The position numbers were made by a program, and so were the translations under genes. From positions 1 through 24,400 of IMG/VR virus record IMGVR_UViG_3300030102_003839: a DNA stretch of 24,400 nucleotides, one strand, 5' to 3'. Each line of letters opens with the position of its first letter. Positions within the stretch are counted from its first letter, which is position 1. Shown in pieces: positions 13,741 to 21,512 of the stretch. This DNA is from a virus. The notes below the pieces were generated by a model, which had not been told where the DNA came from, did not search any database, and worked only from the letters and a program-made list of their open reading frames with translations.

Positions 13741-15450
13741 TTAATACTCAACACCTGAGGGAAAACTCCAATCTCTGACTACGTAATTATCTTGTTTTGT
13801 AGGTGCTGCAGGCATTTCACCAGACGCGACATTATAAATATTTCCTTCGCTATCCAACATAAAGAAATTTTGTACCTGAATAAATTCAGAAGGAATATTA
13901 ATTAGTTTTTGTAGCATCACGCTCATCATTGGTGCCTGTACATTAAACGGAGGTGTATCCATATAGCCAAGCCCGTAATACGCTAAACGTTCGAAAGCTT
14001 TACGTTGTTGCTTTTCAGTATCAACTACGAGTTTATTTTCCCATTCACTCATTAAACCCATTTCAACTGGAAAGTCAGAAGGTTCATTGGGAAATTCTCC
14101 TTCTGCATATTTCATTGCATAGATATGTTTGCAGTATCTATATTGATCTAATGTATATGTCCAAGTATCAGAAATTTCTGTAATATCTAAACCACTTTGT
14201 TTATAATCACCAAATTTTGGCATACCTTCTGCCACACCGCTAGGATTTGGTTCATCACCAAATCCTCTAGTGTAAACACCACCAAAGTCCGTATAGACTC
14301 CAGGTTTATCTCGATAAAGATTTTTAGGATTTAATAAATTTTTACCGGACTCTGAAAAAGTAACGCCACGAATAGAGTAACGATTATTTTCTCCACTGGG
14401 ATAAATAATCGTCATCAAACGATTATCCAACACATTTTGTGTAATTTCTTGTTGAGCAGAGTTTAAAACATTGCCCCGTAGTGTCATTTCTTCTGTTCTA
14501 CCGGGTTTAATTGAAGATACTTTTGATCTTGGAAACTGTGGTTTTTTATATAAACCTAACGTAGAAAGATATGCATAGTTTCTACGTGTAAAGTCTTGAC
14601 ACGTACATGCATAACGTGCACCTGTTTGTATAAACCTTCCGGAATGAAAAGGAATTCTTGAAGGTGTTTGCAGCACTCCTGAATCAATAGTGGCTTGTAC
14701 TGATCCTAATTTTTCGATTTTGAGAATGCCCTGGTTTTGATCAACATCAGCAAGTACAGCTTGTACAAAGCCATAGCGTTTTCCAGTAGTTGGATCAATC
14801 GTGTCTTGGTCAACTGGATCTCCGTTATAAGTAATAATTTTATCTTCTAAGATATCACCGTTTAAAGGTTTAATACCAAAGAAGGGACTAAGCTGCACAT
14901 AAAAAGGGGCTGGTACTGGCCTGCTTACACCTGGAATAGTAAATTGACTATAAACACCACTGAATTGAACATACCAATAGTTTTGATTATCTTGACCACT
15001 TCCTAAAAAGGGTACTGTTGGTGATACTTCTCCAGAGATTGCTAGGAGAGTCCCTTGTTCATCTGTTAAACGATCGGTACGTAAGTTACCTGCATTGATC
15101 TTTCCTGCCCAATGCATTCCGTATTCTTTATTGTCTGTTAAAAATCCTTGTAGTTCTCCGGAAACAAAAGGTGCTCTTCCACTACCAATAACTGATACAC
15201 CTCCCAAAGGAATGTTATATCTAAAAGGATAAAAGAAAGGACGCTCTACGCCATTTGCAGTAGCAAGTTCCCAGCCACGTCTCCAACGTGACCAGGCTGC
15301 TTCTCTATCGCTTGTATAAATTGTATTAGGAAGGCTACCTCCAAAGGCAGCCTTTACTGGTTGGACACGATATTCTTCTACCTTTGGTATACGACTAAAG
15401 GAATCAGAACCGAAGTTACCGAAATTACCTCCTGGTCGTTTACGTGCCAT
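13741..15450 (-). CDS. Virion-like protein with a split SWIM-type zinc motif
   Basis: The predicted product is 569 residues from ATG at 15450. A TTG at 15474 would add eight residues, but the ATG follows the previous stop by one base, so I prefer it. The N-terminus is basic (MARKRPGGNFGNFG) and the rest is beta-rich. Residues 281-287 (ACTCQDF) and 439-446 (YCKHIYAM) match the two halves of a SWIM zinc finger, C-x-C...C-x-H, with both halves followed by typical residues. They are separated by 155 residues, where SWIM domains normally have a short gap. SWIM domains bind DNA or protein. By position this is a late structural protein, possibly a tail or appendage component. Zinc binding is inferred only from the motif. 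Confidence 0.6.
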   Translation of the reverse strand: MARKRPGGNFGNFGSDSFSRIPKVEEYRVQPVKAAFGGSLPNTIYTSDREAAWSRWRRGWELATANGVERPFFYPFRYNIPLGGVSVIGSGRAPFVSGELQGFLTDNKEYGMHWAGKINAGNLRTDRLTDEQGTLLAISGEVSPTVPFLGSGQDNQNYWYVQFSGVYSQFTIPGVSRPVPAPFYVQLSPFFGIKPLNGDILEDKIITYNGDPVDQDTIDPTTGKRYGFVQAVLADVDQNQGILKIEKLGSVQATIDSGVLQTPSRIPFHSGRFIQTGARYACTCQDFTRRNYAYLSTLGLYKKPQFPRSKVSSIKPGRTEEMTLRGNVLNSAQQEITQNVLDNRLMTIIYPSGENNRYSIRGVTFSESGKNLLNPKNLYRDKPGVYTDFGGVYTRGFGDEPNPSGVAEGMPKFGDYKQSGLDITEISDTWTYTLDQYRYCKHIYAMKYAEGEFPNEPSDFPVEMGLMSEWENKLVVDTEKQQRKAFERLAYYGLGYMDTPPFNVQAPMMSVMLQKLINIPSEFIQVQNFFMLDSEGNIYNVASGEMPAAPTKQDNYVVRDWSFPSGVEY

Positions 15451-15451
15451 A

Positions 15452-16252
15452 TCAATAGAAACCGCCTTGTGCAATTATATGTGCGCCAGGAATATATCCG
15501 GAAGTAGTAGATTGATTTCCTTTTTGAACAACGCCAACATACAACCGATCACCACGCTGCAAGTTAATTGCACGATTTTTTAGAGGTACACCTGAAGTTG
15601 TTAATCCAGCTGTAGAACCTTGCTGGGGAACTGGTACATTAATTTCAGGCATGACATCTGAGCAATCAACTGCTGCAGTATTAGCCGGAAGTGTTTTTGC
15701 AAAAAGAATTGTGTAATCACCGTCTCCAGGAACAGGCACTGTCGTGCCACGAGTGTGATAAACAGCAAAGGTAACAGACGGAGTTTGGCCTGATTCAAAT
15801 GCGGTATAAGTAAATCCGGTGTTTACAGGACCTACACCGGAATAAGCTAATTCAGTATTAATACCGCCAAAAGCAACCGAACCTGTATAGGTGTAATAAC
15901 CTGCTCCGTATTCTGCTCCGCCTACACCACTAAGAACAGCAGTGGTTTCAACATAGACTACTTGACCACTAACGACACCAATTGCATCACCAGCTGTAGA
16001 TGCATTTACTGTGTAATCAACAGTGTTGGCAAAAGGAATATCATCACGAATAATACGGATAGAATCAACAATGCCACCACTGTTATTATCTGAACTCAAT
16101 GTGGCATCCATGTCTACTAGAATGGCTGGTGTCTGACCACCTTGTACCATTAAGTTAGTTGAGTTACCAACAACCTGGTTGGTGACACGGGCACGAGAAA
16201 TAAGCGGGCGATCAATAAATACGGGCTGCTTATTTGTATTGGTGGAAGACAT
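15452..16252 (-). CDS. Structural protein, probable tail or appendage component
   Basis: This 266-residue protein is rich in Thr, Val, Gly and Ser and appears all-beta, with no helical stretch longer than a few residues. It starts MSSTNTNKQPVFIDRPLISR and contains strands such as DSIRIIRDDIPFANTVDYTV and GDRLYVGVVQKG. There are no membrane or catalytic motifs. Its stop is followed after one base by the ATG of the SWIM-motif protein, so the two are co-translated and may assemble together. The family is not recognised. Composition and late-operon position support a virion protein. Confidence 0.6.
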   Translation of the reverse strand: MSSTNTNKQPVFIDRPLISRARVTNQVVGNSTNLMVQGGQTPAILVDMDATLSSDNNSGGIVDSIRIIRDDIPFANTVDYTVNASTAGDAIGVVSGQVVYVETTAVLSGVGGAEYGAGYYTYTGSVAFGGINTELAYSGVGPVNTGFTYTAFESGQTPSVTFAVYHTRGTTVPVPGDGDYTILFAKTLPANTAAVDCSDVMPEINVPVPQQGSTAGLTTSGVPLKNRAINLQRGDRLYVGVVQKGNQSTTSGYIPGAHIIAQGGFY

Positions 16253-16278
16253 TTTATGTTATTGGCAGTTCTTTTATT

Positions 16279-17088
16279 TTAAAACAGTCTATTAAAATAA
16301 TCTTCCATATTCAACATTGCGTTAGTTGGGTTTAAATAACCACCATAAGGACTGTTCTTCATTGAGTCTATTAATCTTTTTGTAAAAGATTTTTGATTGT
16401 TCTGTTCCATAGCTTGACCAAGCAGTTGTTCTTGAAGCTTTTCAACTAAAGATTTAGGCTTATTTTCTTTTTCTTTAGTTGTTTCACCAAGTTGTCCGAA
16501 AATATAATTAGTAACAAAATTATTAGCAATAGACTTTGGCTGAAGATTACTGGTAGTTTTGTCTGTAGGTGTTCCAGGTTGTGCGTTTCTTTCTTTAGCT
16601 GGACCTACAGCTTCAACTCCAGAAAAAACATTTAAACCTTTTTCATACGTTTCTGGATCTAAAGGATCAAAGTAAAAATTACTTTTACCTTCTACTGGAG
16701 TGTACTCATCTCCTCTACGATATTTATAATTTGCAGTGCCGCGAAAAGATAAAGCACCTCCTGTTTTTTGATATGCGTCTTTAATTAACCCTGGATTTTC
16801 AAAAACTGCAGCGATTCTTTCTCGATCTGATTTAGAAATTAAATTAGGATTTATTATTTGATCTCTTGTTAAATTCTCATTGGCTTCATATTGCATTGGT
16901 GCTGTAACAATATCAACAATATTTTCATTGCCATCATATTTAGCTAATCGTCTAGAAAGAAGATTAGCTGTCACTGCAGCAATATCAGCTCCACTAGCAC
17001 CTTGATAGGCTTCACCGGCAATTGTATTAATTGCTGCAGTTGTTTCTGCAGGAGTTAAATTGAATAGCTTCGATGTAGTTAATGACAT
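16279..17088 (-). CDS. SleB-like cell wall hydrolase, probably virion-associated
   Basis: This 269-residue protein's N-terminal 140 residues follow the cell-wall hydrolase (SleB, Hydrolase_2) pattern. INTIAGEAYQGASGADIAAV (20-39) carries the likely catalytic Glu (E26), then TANLLSRR (40-47) corresponds to the AxVxxNR motif, and IVDIVTAPMQYEAN (57-70) to the VV-x-P-x-QF motif. A later aromatic stretch (GKSNFYFDP) is also compatible. These enzymes cut peptidoglycan glycan strands. The C-terminal half (about 175-269) is polar, Gln/Lys-rich and probably attaches it to the virion. Placement among structural genes, away from the GH24 lysozyme, suggests use during DNA entry. Confidence is moderate because the match is by motif only. 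Confidence 0.5.
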   Translation of the reverse strand: MSLTTSKLFNLTPAETTAAINTIAGEAYQGASGADIAAVTANLLSRRLAKYDGNENIVDIVTAPMQYEANENLTRDQIINPNLISKSDRERIAAVFENPGLIKDAYQKTGGALSFRGTANYKYRRGDEYTPVEGKSNFYFDPLDPETYEKGLNVFSGVEAVGPAKERNAQPGTPTDKTTSNLQPKSIANNFVTNYIFGQLGETTKEKENKPKSLVEKLQEQLLGQAMEQNNQKSFTKRLIDSMKNSPYGGYLNPTNAMLNMEDYFNRLF

Positions 17089-17090
17089 CT

Positions 17091-17834
17091 TTATTTTCCT
17101 TTACGACGTTCTGCAATTTGCTTAAGAAGTTCTTCTACATCTGCTGTAGTCTCATCAAGTTTATAGATACGTGCTTCTTCATCTTGTGCTAATAACTCAT
17201 TATATGAGTCAACATTTGTCATAGAGCCAGGAAGTTGAACTCCTTTTTCTTTGACAACATTTTCTAATGAATTAGTAGACATATCTGGGAATGTTTCTCT
17301 AATTTGTGGGCTATATGATTTGTACATATTTGGATACATATCACGATGAATCGCAAGACCTAAATTACGAACTTTGTCCATCTCAGCTTGTGATTGTGCT
17401 GCTTGACGTCCTTGTCCATACACCTGAAGTTGATAGGCATAAGGATCCATATATGTTTGCTCTGCAGAAGGAGGTAGTTGTGTTGAAGTGTCTACAACTT
17501 CGGGTTCTACATCTTGAATACTAATAGTGCGCCCAAGACCTGGATCATACCCACCTGCATTACCTGCACTACTAACACCAGGAAGAGTCACACCTTCATC
17601 ATATGCTGCCAAGTTGGTGTTAACAGACCTAGGCAGATTCATAAGGGGACGACTAGGGGTATCTGCTTGAGGAGTGCCAAATAAAAATTTCAAAAGAAAC
17701 TGACCGGCTGCACGTCCAATATCAGTATCTTTATCTGGTGTCATACCAGGAATTGCTCGGGCAGCTTTATCTACATAACTACCAGATTGTCCTTGTCCAT
17801 AAAGAAATGGACCACCAAAAAGAGCGTTTAACAT
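17091..17834 (-). CDS. Virion-like protein of unknown function
   Basis: This 247-residue protein is not recognised. It begins MLNALFGGPFLYGQGQSGSY, includes a short hydrophobic stretch (AAGQFLLKFLFG, near 42-53), then a long Pro/Ser/Thr/Gly-rich region with low structure. It ends with a helical, Lys/Glu-rich tail (ETTADVEELLKQIAERRKGK). It has Tyr/Gln-rich segments in the middle (YAYQLQVYGQGRQAAQSQ). It is spaced two bases from each neighbour in the leftward late operon. A head-tail junction or internal protein is plausible; no motif decides. Confidence 0.6.
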   Translation of the reverse strand: MLNALFGGPFLYGQGQSGSYVDKAARAIPGMTPDKDTDIGRAAGQFLLKFLFGTPQADTPSRPLMNLPRSVNTNLAAYDEGVTLPGVSSAGNAGGYDPGLGRTISIQDVEPEVVDTSTQLPPSAEQTYMDPYAYQLQVYGQGRQAAQSQAEMDKVRNLGLAIHRDMYPNMYKSYSPQIRETFPDMSTNSLENVVKEKGVQLPGSMTNVDSYNELLAQDEEARIYKLDETTADVEELLKQIAERRKGK

Positions 17835-17836
17835 AA

Positions 17837-18316
17837 TCAGCGATGGGTAATGTTGAGGTAGATATTTGCACCGACTGCTGTATCAGCGGGGCCAGGTAAA
17901 GCTTGAATAAACTCAGCTCCAGAACGCTCAAAACGATAACGTGCCTGGAAAGGATCTTTGTAGTTTGCAACGTAGAGGATCTGTGCAAGACGGTTGGTCT
18001 CATACAGATAAACTTCGTCCCATACCTTCAAAGCTTCTTTGACACTGCTGGAACGAATCGTACGATCAACGTCACCAACAATACCTTCAACTCGGGTGCT
18101 AGGAGGCTGGAAGCCATCTTCAAAAGATGCTAACTGAGTTTTACGCTCAGCTGCATCACAACGATTAATTTGATAGATAATCTTGTCATTGAAGGTTGAA
18201 TCCGGAACCGAATTCATTGCTTCTTCTAGCCGTGCATAATCACCAGCTGGAACACTAACAACGTAGTAACCCAAGTGATATCTAATGCGGCTTTTATTAA
18301 ATTCTGATAGCTGCAC
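17837..18316 (-). CDS. Probable connector or head-completion protein
   Basis: This 159-residue protein starts at GTG 18316 without an obvious ribosome site. It is alpha/beta: MQLSEFNKSRIRYHLGYYVV at the N-terminus, helices around GDYARLEEAMNSV and VKEALKVWDEVYLYETNRLA, and strands at the C-terminus. The form, size and gene position (after capsid-type genes, before tail proteins) are those of an adaptor or connector protein, but I cannot assign a family. Codon use is closer to that of the abundant capsid genes than to the AT-rich genes further left, which suggests it is well expressed. It is the first gene after the terminator at 18360-18379. Confidence 0.55.
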   Translation of the reverse strand: MQLSEFNKSRIRYHLGYYVVSVPAGDYARLEEAMNSVPDSTFNDKIIYQINRCDAAERKTQLASFEDGFQPPSTRVEGIVGDVDRTIRSSSVKEALKVWDEVYLYETNRLAQILYVANYKDPFQARYRFERSGAEFIQALPGPADTAVGANIYLNITHR

Positions 18317-18338
18317 AGCGCACCGTCATTATTTGTTT

Positions 18339-18344
18339 ATTATA
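18339..18344 (-). promoter_or_regulatory. Possible -10 box restarting transcription after the terminator
   Basis: A perfect TATAAT is read on the minus strand here, 15 bases downstream of the UUCG terminator stem and 22 bases before the GTG of the 17837-18316 gene. No good -35 box is found 16-19 bases upstream, which falls in the terminator hairpin. It may need an activator or be accidental. Confidence 0.3.
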
Positions 18345-18359
18345 ATCTGCACAAATAAA

Positions 18360-18379
18360 GAAAGCCCCGAAGGGCTTTC
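18360..18379 (-). terminator. Rho-independent terminator with UUCG loop
   Basis: Read on the minus strand, GAAAGCCC pairs with GGGCTTTC around TTCG, an 8-bp perfect stem with the extra-stable UUCG tetraloop. It is followed by TTTATTTGT. It lies two bases after the stop of the gene at 18382-18792, closing the capsid-side transcript. Some readthrough or a new promoter would be needed for the tail genes beyond. Confidence 0.85.
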
Positions 18380-18381
18380 GA

Positions 18382-18792
18382 TTAAATACGGATTAAATCA
18401 GCTGCAAATACTGAATCCCAATCAACACGAGGAATTTGCCTTAACTGCTCCAGACTGTTGAATCTTTCGCCTGACAAAGAAAGTTGTAAATCCTTAATAT
18501 CCTTAGCGGTTTTAAGCCCAACTCCTTTGATGTGATCAGCAATCATTTGAGCGGTAGCACCATTGATATTCAGTCGAGTATCAGTTGGAAACTTACGTGG
18601 CTCATCTCCTTTTGCAACGTCTTTAACTTGAAGTGTTTTAACTTTCTTAGTTGCTTCAGGATCCTCAATAATTTCGGTTTTATATACAGTAAAGATACGT
18701 CCGTCTTGGTCTTCAACCATTAACCAATCGCCGTTATCCCATTCTGTAACAACCTTAATTCTTGCTTTGGTTTTCTTGTGCTGATAAAGCAT
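18382..18792 (-). CDS. Helix-hairpin-helix DNA-binding protein
   Basis: This 136-residue protein has two parts. Residues 1-45 (YQHKKTKARIKVVTEWDNGD and onward) look like a small beta-barrel (SH3- or Tudor-like). Residues 70-125 hold helix-hairpin-helix motifs of the ComEA type: LNINGATAQMIADHIKGVGL (74-93), then TAKDIKDLQ and ERFNSLEQLRQIPRV. This motif binds DNA backbone non-specifically. Its presence between capsid and tail genes suggests a head protein touching the packaged DNA or a factor in packaging or ejection. The ATG at 18792 directly abuts a strong hairpin (18794-18820), so no normal ribosome site is exposed. The terminator follows its stop. Confidence 0.7.
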   Translation of the reverse strand: MLYQHKKTKARIKVVTEWDNGDWLMVEDQDGRIFTVYKTEIIEDPEATKKVKTLQVKDVAKGDEPRKFPTDTRLNINGATAQMIADHIKGVGLKTAKDIKDLQLSLSGERFNSLEQLRQIPRVDWDSVFAADLIRI

Positions 18793-18793
18793 A

Positions 18794-18820
18794 GGGACCA
18801 GCTATTTATTTACTGGTCCC
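18794..18820 (-). promoter_or_regulatory. Hairpin abutting the start codon of the helix-hairpin-helix gene
   Basis: GGGACCAG (18794-18801) and CTGGTCCC (18813-18820) form a perfect 8-bp stem with an 11-base AT-rich loop. On the minus strand it lies between the stop at 18840 and the ATG at 18792, one base from the ATG. There is no T-run, so it is not a standard terminator. It could attenuate or sequester translation, or stabilise the end of the abundant upstream message. Confidence 0.6.
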
Positions 18821-18839
18821 ATATTACTCTAATTAACTA

Positions 18840-19625
18840 TCAATAGCCAGGATAGTTAGAAGCAACCTTATAAGGAAGGTATTGCTCCAGGTCGTCATAT
18901 TCAACTGCCACGTCAGGGCGGATAAAGCAGACTTCACACAAGATGTAACCGAAACGACCTGCGGCCTTATCAGCGTCAGAGATAGCCCAACCACCATTCA
19001 GAGAAGTGGAGTTAGTAGCTGCCTTGGAGTAGACGCGGAACTCTTGGTTCGCGGTGTAAGGCTTATACAGCATTGCTGCTGTTAAGGTCGTAGCAGTCTG
19101 GAAGGGGTTAGCACCAAGACCGCCTGTACCGGCTGCAATGTTGTTAGAAGCAGCGGTAAGGTTTGCGCCTTCAACCACACCTGAGAAGCTCACTGGAGCA
19201 GTGGAAGTACCAGGGCCGAAACCGATAACCTGAGCAGCACCAGAAGTGGTCAAACCATCTTCTGCAACCCGACCATCACCCCAGCCTCGGGCCACGGAAA
19301 TGGCAGTGCGATAAACGTACGCAGGGCGATCAGTATCAGCAGTCACCACCAGGCCGGTGATGTCAGTCCGAGTGTCATCATTCTTGTAAGGAGAAGGAAT
19401 GGTGACTTGTGAAACTTGGGTATATCCATCACCAGTAGCAGTGGTGACTTGAACATAACCGCGCAGTTGGAAGAACTGCCAACCGGGATTAGCCAGAACG
19501 GAGGTAGGACCACCGTTAGAAGCATCATTAGAACCACTATCGTTGGTATCAATATTTTTATACCAACCATTCAGGGGTTCGGTCATGTCCCCCGGATAGA
19601 TTTTCTTAGCAGATAAGTATGCCAT
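18840..19625 (-). CDS. Abundant structural protein, probable second head protein
   Basis: This 261-residue, beta-rich protein follows the probable capsid gene by 35 bases. It starts MAYLSAKKIYPGDMTEPLNG and has no membrane or catalytic motif. Long Ser/Thr/Gly/Ala stretches and strands (YVQVTTATGDGYTQVSQVTI and others) resemble capsid decoration or tail-tube-like proteins. Codon and base composition are noticeably more GC-rich than in flanking genes, matching the capsid gene and pointing to very high expression. It precedes a hairpin and the helix-hairpin-helix gene. Decoration protein is my first guess, tube component the second. Confidence 0.6.
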   Translation of the reverse strand: MAYLSAKKIYPGDMTEPLNGWYKNIDTNDSGSNDASNGGPTSVLANPGWQFFQLRGYVQVTTATGDGYTQVSQVTIPSPYKNDDTRTDITGLVVTADTDRPAYVYRTAISVARGWGDGRVAEDGLTTSGAAQVIGFGPGTSTAPVSFSGVVEGANLTAASNNIAAGTGGLGANPFQTATTLTAAMLYKPYTANQEFRVYSKAATNSTSLNGGWAISDADKAAGRFGYILCEVCFIRPDVAVEYDDLEQYLPYKVASNYPGY

Positions 19626-19660
19626 CGATTGTATTCTCGTTTATGGTTTACGTTTTAAGA

Positions 19661-20821
19661 TCAGATCGTATCGTCGTCGGAAACGAAGCTGAAAGCAGTG
19701 GTGATGAAGTCTTTGTTTAAAACTTCGAAACCAGCATAAAGTTGCCAGATAAGAATGATGAAACGTGAGAAGTCATCATTGTTATTGATCAGTACCTGAG
19801 CATTGGGGCCACCGATACCAACACCAACTGCCTGAGGACCAAAGAAATAACCTTGGGCAACTTCTTCAGAAGCGTAAGAACTGTTATCGAAAGTAGCGGT
19901 AACGTTCTTGGTCGGGAAGTTGGTTGACTCGAAGAACTTAACGCCTTCAAATTGAACGCCAGTAGGCATCACAGGCTCACCAGCCAGGAAGTAGCCCTGA
20001 CCAGCTTGGGGACCCATGTAGAAGCTGGTGTTGTTAGGCATCATGGGGTTAGCCATGTACATGCCTTGACCAGGATTGCCGCTGTAACGGGCGATCTCAC
20101 GGAAGTCATCGTCACGACGCAGATGCATCATGAAAACAGGATCGCAAATACAGCGATACAGACCATCAGCGAAGGTCGGCACGTTGCGCTTACGCAGATC
20201 CTTAACAACCTCTAAGAGGTCAGTACGGACAGAGAATTGCTGAACTTGTGCAGCATATTCTGCACTGGTATAGGTGATACGACCTTGGGAATCCTTAGCT
20301 TTGTCACCAGCGAAGTAATAACCTCCTTGAGTGGATGAAGCTTGGCCTTGAGCCTCAGCTTTGGCAAGTTCGTCAATGAAAACACGATCGCGCCAGCGGC
20401 GGTAGTCGTCGAGCAGAGTTAAAGAACCGATGCTCTGGTGGAACATGTTCAGATTGCCGGTGTCCAGTAACAGGCGCTGGGCAGTGACCAGAGTCTCGCG
20501 TGCAATCTTGAAGGTTGAAGGCTGGGTCGGATCACCTGGGTCCGCAGGGCCTGTGTACTCTTTCAACACAACAAGCACCTTCTCCTTGGTGATGTTGCGG
20601 CTGTTAGCAGTACCAATAGTCTGGTCAGACACGCGCTCGCGGCTGTCCTTAGTACCAGGGGTTCCCCAAAACTTGTAGCGATCAAGCTGCACGGTTTGGC
20701 CGGGCTGAGAAGTGAAGTCGTGGACGACCACGGGCTCCACAGCCATTTCGCAAATATATGCGGGGTGCGGACGGTAAAGCTCCGCGCCTAAAATTTTAGG
20801 AAAGTCGTTGTCTAAAAACAC
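19661..20821 (-). CDS. Probable major capsid protein
   Basis: This 386-residue protein is assigned by position (portal, scaffold-like gene, then this) and by character: length and mixed alpha/beta composition fit a capsid subunit of the HK97 fold. After MFLDNDFPKILGAELYRPHP comes a region suited to an N-terminal arm. It has a helix-rich part near 105-160, including RETLVTAQRLLL, and a long central helical stretch (SAEYAAQVQQFSVRTDLLEV, near 187-206). The start is GTG at 20821 with a strong GGAGGA site nine bases before it, and a 108-base leader. GC-rich codon use suggests heavy translation. I recognise no specific sequence family, so the name rests on context. Confidence 0.7.
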   Translation of the reverse strand: MFLDNDFPKILGAELYRPHPAYICEMAVEPVVVHDFTSQPGQTVQLDRYKFWGTPGTKDSRERVSDQTIGTANSRNITKEKVLVVLKEYTGPADPGDPTQPSTFKIARETLVTAQRLLLDTGNLNMFHQSIGSLTLLDDYRRWRDRVFIDELAKAEAQGQASSTQGGYYFAGDKAKDSQGRITYTSAEYAAQVQQFSVRTDLLEVVKDLRKRNVPTFADGLYRCICDPVFMMHLRRDDDFREIARYSGNPGQGMYMANPMMPNNTSFYMGPQAGQGYFLAGEPVMPTGVQFEGVKFFESTNFPTKNVTATFDNSSYASEEVAQGYFFGPQAVGVGIGGPNAQVLINNNDDFSRFIILIWQLYAGFEVLNKDFITTAFSFVSDDDTI

Positions 20822-20929
20822 TTTCTTTTATCCTCCAGTGTCTCGGGTAAAATTTTGTCGGGACGAAAGATTAGAACTAGAGTCCTATCTAAATAAAAGT
20901 TTAGCAGTCTTAAATATATTGAGTGTTAA
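20822..20929 (-). promoter_or_regulatory. Leader of the capsid gene with strong ribosome site
   Basis: The 108 bases before the capsid GTG are the largest gap in the head-gene block. GGAGGA (20836-20831) stands nine bases from the GTG. The rest is AT-rich and holds a small CTAAA/TTTAG dyad near 20890. I see no convincing sigma70 promoter, so a phage-specific late promoter or RNA processing site could be here. Confidence 0.4.
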
Positions 20930-21508
20930 TCAATACATTGGCATATAGCCACCACCTCTCATACTCATACGTGAGTTAGAAGTATTACTTGAACCAGGTG
21001 ATTCAGGATCAATACCAAGGCCAGCCATGTTACCAATGTTGGCAACACCACCGCCTATCATGCCACCTAAACCAGTGGCAAGACCTAAGCCACCAGCAGC
21101 TGCTGCGGTATTAGTTAAAACTTGTGTACCACGGATACCCATGGCAGCTGCTTTAGCCGCATCTTCTTGTGATACTCCCGCATCCATTAAACCGCGTACA
21201 CCAGTTGCACGGGCTTGTGCAGTAGCACGTTCACGTTCTCCCATAGGAGATTGAACGCCTTGGATCTCATCAGTAAAGTTACGACCTGCAGCGGTAGCAC
21301 GTTGTGCAGCTCCTGCATAAACACCGGGTAACATACGGCCAACGCCTGCACCTAAAGCACCAGCACCAAGAGCTTCTAACGCTTGGCGACCGGCACTTTT
21401 ATCTTCTCCTTGATTACCAAGTAAAGAGGCCCCGGCAGCGATACCGCCGCCGAGAGCCATAGATGCTGCAGGATTTGCCATTAATTGTGCATATTTACCT
21501 GCAATCAT
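20930..21508 (-). CDS. Gly/Ala-rich protein, probable internal or minor head protein
   Basis: The chosen start is ATG 21508, which has GGAG seven bases before it; a TTG at 21526 would add six residues. The 192-residue protein is built from Gly/Ala-rich, weakly hydrophobic segments (MALGGGIAAGASLLG, LGAGALGAGVGRMLPG, AAAAGGLGLATGLGGMIGGG). Between them are polar helices (ERATAQARATGVRGL and SQEDAAKAAAMGIRG). It ends in a Met/Gly/Tyr-rich tail. Such glycine-zipper-like segments can enter membranes, as in ejection proteins that form channels. Located between scaffold-like and capsid genes, it could be an internal core or ejected protein. This role is inference from composition. Confidence 0.6.
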   Translation of the reverse strand: MIAGKYAQLMANPAASMALGGGIAAGASLLGNQGEDKSAGRQALEALGAGALGAGVGRMLPGVYAGAAQRATAAGRNFTDEIQGVQSPMGERERATAQARATGVRGLMDAGVSQEDAAKAAAMGIRGTQVLTNTAAAAGGLGLATGLGGMIGGGVANIGNMAGLGIDPESPGSSNTSNSRMSMRGGGYMPMY

Positions 21509-21512
21509 TGGA

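Noticed and set aside
15451-15474. TTG at 15474 as start of the SWIM-motif protein
   Set aside because: No ribosome site precedes it, and ATG 15450 fits the one-base spacing after the upstream stop.
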